64,000 nucleotides of DNA from Aquimarina sp. AU58 (GTDB lineage Bacteria; Bacteroidota; Bacteroidia; Flavobacteriales; Flavobacteriaceae), in the NCBI RefSeq assembly GCF_900312745.1, contig NZ_OMPD01000009.1:372001-436000 (forward strand). The letters run 5' to 3'. A program made the translations under genes and the position numbers. Shown one piece after another: positions 16,931-24,439 of the stretch (position 1 is its first letter; the number at the start of each line of letters is the position of its first letter). The notes beneath the pieces were generated by a model. It saw nothing but the letters and a program-made list of their open reading frames with translations. It did not search any database and was not told where the DNA came from.

Positions 16931-19900
16931 CTACTCTGCTAGTGTCGCTATTTTCTTATTGCTTTTTAAGCTTTTTACGGTGCTTGGATCATCTTTGTTA
17001 TACATAGCATACCAGCCTAATCCAGATGATTTTCCTCCAGAATTAGGATTGCCAAACAGATAAAATAAAGAAGAACCATTAGGTGGAATTTTAAGTAAGC
17101 CTAAAAACTTCAAAGCAATTTGGGTAAACATAAGAAGGAACGATTTTTGACTATCGTCAAAAGCTAATCGAAGCTGCCCTATAGAGAGTTTAAGTACCGA
17201 TTGTAGGCTAATCAATTTTGCTCCACCACCCGTACCTGGTAGAGAAATACCAATGTTGGCATTATAAGTATCTCCAGTGCTATCAGGTGCCCAACTTAAT
17301 AGCAGAAAAGAGTCTAAACTTACTTTACCTGCCAGTTCTCCCGGAGTTCCCATGTTTAGTTTAAAATCCAAACCATACCAGGCAGAATTATCAACCCCAG
17401 ATAATCTAACGTCGGGGATTACAGTTAAGAAACCTTTGTCCTGAGGGCTTTTTTCACTGTTTCCGATAATTAGGCCTTTAAGATCTAATGCAAAATTGAT
17501 AAATAAACTTTCGCTTCTGGCTGTACTGGTGGTGATATCAAAGGTGATTTCTCCTGCATCAAAATTCAGGGATTTATTTTGCTGTGGATGTTCAATTTCA
17601 TAAATCATAGAAATCCCAAGATTACTGAAATTAAGACCACTTCTTGGAGTAAGATTATCGTTATCAGGACTTCCAAAAGAGAAAATATCAAAATTGGTTA
17701 TATTTTTCGTATCACTTGTATTCTCAATGATTTTGTAATCAATGAATCCTTGCATACTAAACCAGGACTCATCATACCCTTCTTTAGGGGAGTCTCGTGT
17801 AGTTAATAATACATTAGTGATCTCTATTTTATTATAGATATTACTGTCAAACAAAAAGATATTATCCTCAACACTACCCATGCTATATACTGCATTCCCG
17901 TTATTAATCTGAAAACTACCTTTGAGTAAAATATTTTTGAAAATATTCTCTGGATTCCCCATACTTAATACTTCACTATCAAAAAGTTTATTGATGGTTA
18001 ATTGAGAATAGCTTTCAAAGTTTTTTACGGCAGTATTCTCGAATAAAACTTTTAACGAGAGGAGCCTAAAATCATAAGTATCTGCAGTAGTCGGGGAGAT
18101 GGTTTCTGGTGGGTTGATGGTGTCATCAAAGTCTGGATCTACATAATAAATCAAACCAAACATAGTACTGGATTGATCAACAACAGCTCCTGTGTTTTTG
18201 GCATCTCCTTTTTTTACGGGGCTTATTTCTACTGCAAAATGGTGTGCATTAAATGCTTCGGGATTAGTAATTCCTGCCATAATACCCTGAAGATTTGTAG
18301 GGATTTCTTTAATATCCATTCGCAATACCAAAATACCTGTCCAGTTTTCATCGGTAGCGATTTCATTAAATTTAGAGAAGTACTCGTTGTCAGACTGTTC
18401 GTATGTTTCTTTAAAATAGGATTGCAGCCATTGTGATAGTATGATTAATTGATCAGCATCTGGATCTTGTTGTACTCCTTCAGAATTAATGGTAGACGGA
18501 GAACCAAATTGATCGCGTTGCGTCCATTTTTTGGGATTAGCGACCAGGCTTTCTTTAGCACTAATTTCTGAGTCAGGATTAGGATCATATAATTTGCCTT
18601 TACGCCCTTTAATGATCATAATATTTTTGTAGTTATTGTATTCACTTCCTTGCCCTACATTGGCCTGCAACTCCCAACTATCAATACTCATGATATTGTT
18701 AAATGTAGCTGTTAGAGGGTCTTCTTCGCCTAGTGCTCCTAAATATTTTGAATTTGCAGTGACTAAAAAGAGGTCACTGGTTTGTAGTGCTTCGACCAGT
18801 TCGTTTTCTGGATTTAAAAACTCTAGTTTGTACTCTTCACTATGATCTGTATTTTGGCCTAAGAAAACTTCGTTCCATAGGGTTTGCCCTCCGCTTTGTG
18901 TTGTGGTGGCCAAAAGTCCTGACGGAGTGGTAGAAGTAGTGGGAGTTACTCCGTTTTTATTTACCATTTCTTTTGCAGATAACAATGATGTATTAGTGCT
19001 AGCTTTTCCTATGTTATTTCTACGAGTTTGACTAATAATTTGACTTTCAAATGTTTCTGTGTCCGATTCAGAAAAAGAAGTGATTCCATTTCCTACAGTT
19101 AATCCCAGATATGGAACTATCGGGAACAAGGTTGTATTATCGGCATTATAGGTAAAGCCTAAATTATTATGAATAAATAAATCTGGATATTTATAGGAAG
19201 AGCTCCCTTCTCCAAAAAGAGCAGAGCCTTTTGGTTGAGATACATAGGTAACCGTATTACCAGAAGTGTTTAGTATAGTTGCCCAGGCGGTTTCTTTTGT
19301 ATGAGATAATAAAGGAGCTGTTGGTGATTCTGGTGCTTTTACAGATGATGCAGCTTCAAAAGGGAATTTAGGTGCTAATGCTGCATTTTTAGAAATAAAA
19401 CGAATGGTATCTCCTTTTTGACTTAAGGTGAAAAACTCTGTGCCCTGTAGGCCACACATCATGTAGTATTCACCAGTAGTTGTTTCTTTTTGAAATTGAA
19501 TTTCAAAATCTCCTTCGGGAGTGAAATGAAATTCTTCTGAATTACTATTATCGTTTATAGCACCTGTAGAAATTACCAGGCGAGCATTGTATATATTGTT
19601 AGATTCTTGCTTAGGTAGTAGTGTTATTTCATTTCCATAGTTAGAAGTAAAATACGAGTCTAGGGTAGTATCTCTTTGATCACTGTTTTTGCCGGTAAAG
19701 TTGAAATAGGTTCTTCTCGAGTTGTATGCTGTATTGATATTACATACAGAAGAATCATCATTCGGGCAAGGATCAAAGGCTTCATTCGTAACATCTGAAG
19801 GATCGATTGCAACACTAAAACCAAGATAATCTCCTGCAGGAGTGCTTTGGGCTAATGGTAGCCATTCTGATAATGAATCTTCATCACCTTCTTCCTCTGG

Positions 19901-20536
19901 AAACAAGTATTGAAATCCCCATTTTAGATTGTTTAAGAGGGAAAGCCTATTGATAAAAAAATTAGAAAAGCGTATACAACCCCGTAACTCTCCTGAGAAA
20001 TCAATGTACCCTATTTTGGTAGGAATAGTTTTTGGAGCCGAAGTTCCTGAAAAATTGATAACCAGATTACCTGGGTTGCCATTAAGAGTAACTACATTGG
20101 TAGTATCATCTAAGATGAGCCCCATTCCATTTTGTATAGTAAGGTTTAGGCTCGAGGTAAGAGGTGCTTGTAGTCCTGTGTTTAAGTTAGAACCGTCTGC
20201 ACTAAGCCCCATGAGAGATGTGTTAGATTTGTCGATTTCATTAATATCAATCTGTTCGAGCCATATCATAGCTCTATTGGCAGAGCTAGAGGAGATTAGC
20301 TCGTTTATGTTTTTTACAAAAATTTCGGCATCTGCTTCATTTTCAATAGAAGGTGCCTGTGCAGAAAACACAAAATTTCCGTTATAATAGGTGTTACTCA
20401 GAGCATCTTTTAAGTAAATAGTACCATCGGGAGGATCTATTTCTTCTGGTGTAACAAAAGCAATAAAACCACGATCATCTGCTGCATTTTCAGCGATATA
20501 TAACTGATTGATAAACTTCTTAGAGAAAACTGTCAT
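16931..20536 (-). CDS. Large partner protein of unknown function (1201 residues)
   Basis: The product lacks a signal peptide (starts MTVFSKKFINQLYIAENAAD) and is acidic and rich in Asn, Ser and Thr. No known domain is recognised. Segments such as TKETAWATILNTSGNTVTYV and, near the C-terminus, GLDFKLNMGTPGELAGKVSL and LLSWAPDSTGDTYNANIGIS suggest long beta structure like that of the giant neighbour. The gene is followed after 73 bp by the giant LysM gene and is preceded by a strong hairpin, so the two large genes may be expressed together at a level different from the small genes upstream. I infer a joint structural role; there is no direct evidence for it. Confidence 0.6.
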   Translation of the reverse strand: MTVFSKKFINQLYIAENAADDRGFIAFVTPEEIDPPDGTIYLKDALSNTYYNGNFVFSAQAPSIENEADAEIFVKNINELISSSSANRAMIWLEQIDINEIDKSNTSLMGLSADGSNLNTGLQAPLTSSLNLTIQNGMGLILDDTTNVVTLNGNPGNLVINFSGTSAPKTIPTKIGYIDFSGELRGCIRFSNFFINRLSLLNNLKWGFQYLFPEEEGDEDSLSEWLPLAQSTPAGDYLGFSVAIDPSDVTNEAFDPCPNDDSSVCNINTAYNSRRTYFNFTGKNSDQRDTTLDSYFTSNYGNEITLLPKQESNNIYNARLVISTGAINDNSNSEEFHFTPEGDFEIQFQKETTTGEYYMMCGLQGTEFFTLSQKGDTIRFISKNAALAPKFPFEAASSVKAPESPTAPLLSHTKETAWATILNTSGNTVTYVSQPKGSALFGEGSSSYKYPDLFIHNNLGFTYNADNTTLFPIVPYLGLTVGNGITSFSESDTETFESQIISQTRRNNIGKASTNTSLLSAKEMVNKNGVTPTTSTTPSGLLATTTQSGGQTLWNEVFLGQNTDHSEEYKLEFLNPENELVEALQTSDLFLVTANSKYLGALGEEDPLTATFNNIMSIDSWELQANVGQGSEYNNYKNIMIIKGRKGKLYDPNPDSEISAKESLVANPKKWTQRDQFGSPSTINSEGVQQDPDADQLIILSQWLQSYFKETYEQSDNEYFSKFNEIATDENWTGILVLRMDIKEIPTNLQGIMAGITNPEAFNAHHFAVEISPVKKGDAKNTGAVVDQSSTMFGLIYYVDPDFDDTINPPETISPTTADTYDFRLLSLKVLFENTAVKNFESYSQLTINKLFDSEVLSMGNPENIFKNILLKGSFQINNGNAVYSMGSVEDNIFLFDSNIYNKIEITNVLLTTRDSPKEGYDESWFSMQGFIDYKIIENTSDTKNITNFDIFSFGSPDNDNLTPRSGLNFSNLGISMIYEIEHPQQNKSLNFDAGEITFDITTSTARSESLFINFALDLKGLIIGNSEKSPQDKGFLTVIPDVRLSGVDNSAWYGLDFKLNMGTPGELAGKVSLDSFLLLSWAPDSTGDTYNANIGISLPGTGGGAKLISLQSVLKLSIGQLRLAFDDSQKSFLLMFTQIALKFLGLLKIPPNGSSLFYLFGNPNSGGKSSGLGWYAMYNKDDPSTVKSLKSNKKIATLAE

Positions 20537-20661
20537 GTCTAACTAATTAAGATGGATAAAAGCAATAAGCTTTGCCTTGTTTTAAGAGAATATAAGAGCA
20601 CTACTAATTTGTTTTTAGACAAAAAAGCATTGATGATGACTAGGGTTAAATTTCTGATATT

Positions 20662-20703
20662 CAGGTGAGTAAAGGCCCATGTGTATAGGCCTTTACTTAT
20701 CTG
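20662..20703 (-). other. Strong intercistronic stem-loop
   Basis: CAGGTGAGTAAAGGCC (20662-20677) pairs with GGCCTTTACTTATCTG (20688-20703) over 16 positions, two of them G-T, around a 10-nt loop. On the minus strand it lies between the small beta-domain gene and the 1201-residue gene. No T-run follows, so it looks more like an attenuator or mRNA-stability element than a full terminator. The rest of 20537-20769 holds no gene. Confidence 0.65.
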
Positions 20704-20769
20704 AACACATTAATTAATGCTTACTCCTAATCATAGTGTAAAGGAGATACTAATTATTAACCTGAGCTA

Positions 20770-21462
20770 TTAATTAGTAAACGTATAGGCAGCAGCCATA
20801 GTTTCCTGATTACTGTTTCCAGTAGGATTATATCCACTCATGAAAATAGCTATAGTATAGGTAAGACCTCTACCGATATTTACATTGTTAAAAGCTCCGC
20901 CATTATTACTGGTGATCTGAACCGCAGACAACGGACGAGCGTAGAAAGAAGGAGCTCCTGCTTGCCAGATAGCTGCCCATGAACCATTACCTTTAAGATC
21001 GATTTGATTTGGGAAATTTTCCAAACCAAAAGATACACTAGTTGTACCAGGTTTTACGTTAACGATTGTTCCTTCAAAATTATTAGTAGGACTTGGTTGT
21101 CCAGCAGCAGGAATAAATGAAGAAGAACAAATGTTTCCATAGGTCTGTGCAGGGTCGTTTAATGTAGGACCAACCGCATACCCAACAATATAGCTATTGT
21201 TGTTAAGATCCAAACCATCAAAGTTTAATGATCCTGCCTGAGTATTACTAGGTATGATCTTGCTTTGAAGTGGTGGTGTACCAAATGGAATCTCGTTACT
21301 ATTCTGCCATAATACTACTTGGTTTCCAAAAGTATTTGGTTGATTCCCCGAAAGAGTATCATAAGTAATGTCAAGAGAGTTGGCCGTAATGGTAGTAATC
21401 TCAATTTTTGTTGTTAATACCGTTGTTGATTTTCCTTGTTTTTCTAATGTTGCAGTACTCAT
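20770..21462 (-). CDS. Small protein with duplicated beta domain, no signal peptide
   Basis: The 230-residue product consists of two related domains of about 90-100 residues. The first contains SLDITYDTLSGNQPNTFGN, LWQNS, YIVGYAVG and GNICSSSF. The second contains GSWAAIWQAGAPSF, then IGRGLTYTIAIFMSGYNP. The neighbour upstream has the same two-domain plan, so the pair arose by duplication. No N-terminal leader is visible, unlike the neighbour. The fold is probably an all-beta sandwich. It lies 44 bp after the upstream gene, likely in one transcript. Function unknown. Confidence 0.6.
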   Translation of the reverse strand: MSTATLEKQGKSTTVLTTKIEITTITANSLDITYDTLSGNQPNTFGNQVVLWQNSNEIPFGTPPLQSKIIPSNTQAGSLNFDGLDLNNNSYIVGYAVGPTLNDPAQTYGNICSSSFIPAAGQPSPTNNFEGTIVNVKPGTTSVSFGLENFPNQIDLKGNGSWAAIWQAGAPSFYARPLSAVQITSNNGGAFNNVNIGRGLTYTIAIFMSGYNPTGNSNQETMAAAYTFTN

Positions 21463-21506
21463 AATTGTTTAGATTTAAATGTTAATTTTAGGTTTTAAAA
21501 ATGTAT

Positions 21507-22358
21507 CTATTTATCCGACGCCGGATCACTTGTGTTAAAATTTAAGATGGCTGCAGCAGTGGTATTATCTGCCCCCATAAAGTATATTAAGGTATATTCT
21601 GTATCTCTACCTAGTGATAGGTTGTTTAGCGCTACAATCCCTTGATTAGAATAACTATCTATTTTTGTTTTAATAAGAGCATCAGGAGGTAGGTTATATG
21701 GCGAAGCATAGCCTTTCCATAACCCAACCCAATTTCCGTTTTTTTTGGGCAGGTAGCCCGAAAGAGTTTGGTAGAAAACTGATAATGAAGTTTGCCCTAA
21801 ATTTTCAATTCCAATATGTACATTAGACAGCGGTGCTTTGATACCCCCTGCACCCAGAATCGCACTGGCACAAATATTTCCTGTTCCAGAACCTACACCG
21901 TATCCCACTACATAGCTGTTATATGTAATAGTAAGGCCATCAATAGTAACAGTGCCACTTTGAGTATTAACTCCTATTTCTATCATTTTTAAGGGCTCTA
22001 CTGTCCAGGGAATAACAGATGATTCCCAAATAGCTATAAAATTTTTGTATGTTGATGGTTGATTAGCAGGAAGTCCCGAAAAGGCTACAGTAATTGATTC
22101 TCCGGTAAAACTAGTAATTTCAATCTTACAAGTATTGAGTTTTGCCGTTTCAATTGCTACAGCAAGAGGTTGAAATTCTTTCAAAGCAATAGGATTAATA
22201 TTAGAGGTGTTAAATTTCACTACAGGACAGGATGCTAACACGCACGATGATTGATTTGGAAAACATAAAAAGAGTATAACTATACATAAGGATATAATTC
22301 TCTTCGTTGTAAATCCGTAAAGCCCCGATTTAAAGAAATAGTTGAAATTTATTGGCAT
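21507..22358 (-). CDS. Membrane-anchored or secreted protein with duplicated beta domain
   Basis: The 283-residue product has an N-terminal hydrophobic segment (about residues 19-38, IISLCIVILFLCF) preceded by KR, which is either a signal peptide or a membrane anchor. Two beta domains follow, paralogous to those of the downstream protein: SITVAFSGLPANQPSTYKN, IWESS, YVVGYGVG and GNICASAI in the first; GNWVGLWKGYASPY and LGRDTEYTLIYFMGAD in the second. It has several cysteines near the mature N-terminus (SSCVLASC). No family is recognised. It is the first of the structural genes downstream of the HTH gene. Confidence 0.6.
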   Translation of the reverse strand: MPINFNYFFKSGLYGFTTKRIISLCIVILFLCFPNQSSCVLASCPVVKFNTSNINPIALKEFQPLAVAIETAKLNTCKIEITSFTGESITVAFSGLPANQPSTYKNFIAIWESSVIPWTVEPLKMIEIGVNTQSGTVTIDGLTITYNSYVVGYGVGSGTGNICASAILGAGGIKAPLSNVHIGIENLGQTSLSVFYQTLSGYLPKKNGNWVGLWKGYASPYNLPPDALIKTKIDSYSNQGIVALNNLSLGRDTEYTLIYFMGADNTTAAAILNFNTSDPASDK

Positions 22359-22765
22359 TGCTATTTACTTTTTGATTTGTGTGTGTGAGTTGGTGTATTG
22401 AGTATGAATGTACTCTTGTACTAAGATACCTTTAAATCAAAACATTTCCTATAGGTATAAACCCGTGTTTTTTAGGAGTTTACAGTGGTGTTTTTGAAGT
22501 TTATAGCAAGGGTTTTACCATAAAAAAGAAGGGAAAAAAGGATGGTTATTGCTTAAAATCAGAAGGTTTACAATTATATTAGATAAGAGAGCGTACTTTT
22601 CTTAAAAGTGAAATAATCATGACAGAAATTAACGATCCGTCATCAAAAATTAGGCATATGTAATTTGAAAAAAGATAAGCTGAAAAAGGAGTTTGATTAT
22701 ACAGTATTAAAATGTGTCAAAATATGCAATCTATGTGGTCATGATTACGTTTGCTCCCCCAAAGA
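22359..22765. other. Noncoding spacer between HTH gene and small beta-domain gene
   Basis: About 400 bp with no convincing reading frame on either strand and no clear TAnnTTTG box at the expected distance from the 22358 start. It probably contains the leader of the beta-domain gene. I see no repeat or RNA gene. Confidence 0.4.
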
Positions 22766-23044
22766 TCACAAAACTGATGCTAGATGAGATCTGGTATTAG
22801 AATTTTGTTCTTTTGAGTAGAACCCGAACTTAAAACCTACGTCTTCTACATATACATAACTTTGTATAGAAACATCATAGTTAATAGGCGCATTTAATTC
22901 TTTCATGAGATCTATAATACGGTAGAGTTTTGTTTTTGAAATCCCCAGACGAGATGCTAATTGTTCTGGTGATCCTGTAGCTTGTAAACGAGTGAGTTGA
23001 TCTATTCGTTCTATAGTTTTAATGTGTTTAATAATAATACCCAT
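22766..23044 (-). CDS. Small HTH (HTH_11-type) DNA-binding protein
   Basis: The 92-residue protein has a winged-helix HTH at about residues 12-50 (LTRLQATGSPEQLASRLGIS, then KTKLYRIIDLMKELNAPINY). Such short HTH-only proteins are common in Bacteroidota beside genes for surface or secreted proteins. It is upstream of, and in line with, the beta-domain and giant LysM genes, so it may regulate them. A candidate promoter for it lies at 23241-23271 on the minus strand. Confidence 0.75.
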   Translation of the reverse strand: MGIIIKHIKTIERIDQLTRLQATGSPEQLASRLGISKTKLYRIIDLMKELNAPINYDVSIQSYVYVEDVGFKFGFYSKEQNSNTRSHLASVL

Positions 23045-23219
23045 AACTTATTTTCTTTTATGATTACTGTTTTTAATACACTTTTATTCTGATCTATGAT
23101 AAGCTTTCAACTTATCTTAAAATTCAAAATTTTCAACTTCTTTAGTGGAGTAGTACGGGGTGTAATCCAATTTAATAAGACTTAATACAGGCGAGAATTT
23201 CTTTTTGTTCATTTTTTTG

Positions 23220-23298
23220 TATATTTGTTTGTGAGTAATACAAATATAGTTTAAAATATTGAACTAAACAAGATAATAGTTTAATATTTTGGTTTAAT
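23220..23298. promoter_or_regulatory. Divergent promoters and operator repeats between HTH and S24 repressor genes
   Basis: A perfect inverted repeat, TATATTTGT (23220-23228) and ACAAATATA (23240-23248), places a TAnnTTTG -7 box on each strand. The minus-strand box has a TTG 20 bp upstream (23269-23271 on +). Just downstream, ATAGTTTAA occurs twice exactly 30 bp apart (23246 and 23276), each followed by an AT-rich partial dyad. This is a plausible binding region for the S24 repressor, the HTH protein or both. Confidence 0.5.
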
Positions 23299-23353
23299 TA
23301 AGATGTGTAATATACTTTTAAACTGTAAAGTTTATAATATTAACTTTTTGAAT

Positions 23354-24082
23354 ATGGATTTACAAAAGATTAAGGAAATAGCAGACGAAAAAGGCAAGTT
23401 AATCAAGGATTTAATTGAAGAAACAGGGATTAAGAAAGGAACTCTTTTCAATTATATGAAAGGAAAAACAGCTATTACTTTAGAAGCTTTTCTAAAAATA
23501 TCGGATGTTTTAAAAGTTCCGCCTTTAGAATTATTGGCCGTAGTTCAAAATATTAAACTTAACAATGATGCAGCCGAAATGATTCATAGTATGGAGCCTA
23601 CTAATGATACCGGGCAGGTCCAATCAAATTCTATTAATGTTATGATGGTTCCTTTGGTAAATCAATATGCATATGCAGGGTATTTAAGTGGTTTTGAAAA
23701 TGAAGGTTATGTAGGAGAATTACCAAAAATGCCATATCTGGCAGATAGGCAATATAAAGGTAATTACGTGTTTTTTGAGGTAAAAGGAGATTCTATGGAT
23801 AATGGTAGTTATGAAAGTTATCTTGAAGGTGATCTTATCCTTTGTCGAGATGTGAGACAGGATTTTTGGAGTAGTAAATTGCATATTAATAAATGGGATT
23901 TTGTAATCGTGCATAAAGAAGAAGGTATTCTTTTAAAAAGAATTATTGAGCATGATGTTGAAAAAGGAATACTAACCCTTCATTCTTTAAATGATTATTA
24001 TGATGATATCGAAGTGCATCTAAAAGACGTTGCCAAAATTTTTAATGTTGTCGATGTAAGAAGACATAGAAATCGACGATAA
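23354..24082 (+). CDS. XRE-type repressor with S24 (LexA-like) peptidase domain
   Basis: The 242-residue regulator has an N-terminal helix-turn-helix (about residues 5-60, LIKDLIEETGIKKGTLFNYM) and a C-terminal S24 domain. The catalytic Ser is in KGDSMDNG (S147) and the Lys in GILLKRI (K195). An Ala-Gly pair at 108-109 (YAYAGYL) is placed like the self-cleavage site of LexA and phage CI repressors. I start at ATG 23354; an ATG 17 codons upstream would add a Cys/Asn-rich stretch before the conserved HTH. No prophage genes are nearby, so it is a stand-alone repressor. Targets may include its own promoter and the divergent HTH gene. Confidence 0.85.
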   Translation: MDLQKIKEIADEKGKLIKDLIEETGIKKGTLFNYMKGKTAITLEAFLKISDVLKVPPLELLAVVQNIKLNNDAAEMIHSMEPTNDTGQVQSNSINVMMVPLVNQYAYAGYLSGFENEGYVGELPKMPYLADRQYKGNYVFFEVKGDSMDNGSYESYLEGDLILCRDVRQDFWSSKLHINKWDFVIVHKEEGILLKRIIEHDVEKGILTLHSLNDYYDDIEVHLKDVAKIFNVVDVRRHRNRR

Positions 24083-24104
24083 TTATAAACTTTTTTAAAG
24101 AAGT

Positions 24105-24135
24105 AGGTATACAAATGTTATATACCTGTAATTTT
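24105..24135 (+). terminator. Weak terminator after the S24 repressor gene
   Basis: AGGTATA (24105-24111) pairs with TATACCT (24121-24127), followed by a short T-run. Confidence 0.4.
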
Positions 24136-24367
24136 TAAAACTACCCTGTCTACAAAATATTGGTCTTTTACGACGACGTATTCATTCCTCGGTAAGATTT
24201 CATCTTTTTTAGTACTGCAGAATTTCAATTCATAACCAGAACTCTTCCTTTAGGTTGATTCATACTTCATTCCTTAAAACTAGAAATCGAGGTTAAATTA
24301 AGTTAATCTTTTTAACGTTAGGTTTACCATTTGTCATTATTATAGTAATGATTAAATAACGTTTCTA

Positions 24368-24428
24368 TTTTACTAATATTAAAATTTATATACAATTTTG
24401 GCTGGTAAATTTAGTATTAGTAAAATTT
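24368..24428 (+). repeat. Inverted repeat in the 5' leader of the susC-like gene
   Basis: TTTTACTAATATTAAAATTT (24368-24387) is complementary to 24407-24428 (beginning AAATTTAGTATTAG) apart from one wobble position and one bulge. The RNA would form an AT-rich hairpin with a loop of about 19 nt, ending 11 nt before the start codon, where it could affect ribosome access. Confidence 0.55.
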
Positions 24429-24439
24429 AAACTTAACAA

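Larger units (their letters stand above)
24083..24439. other. Noncoding leader region upstream of susC-like gene
   Basis: No gene is seen. It contains a weak terminator for the S24 gene near its start and a long inverted repeat close to the susC start codon (listed separately). No clean TAnnTTTG box was found. Confidence 0.5.

Noticed and set aside
7838-20387. Several + strand open frames of 62-152 codons inside the giant LysM and 1201-residue genes
   Set aside because: They lie opposite long intact coding frames, have low-complexity Ser/Leu/Ile composition typical of antisense shadows, and no start signals.
23354-24082. Prophage marked by the S24 repressor
   Set aside because: No integrase, terminase, capsid or other phage gene is nearby; the large LysM locus has no recognisable phage tail proteins.
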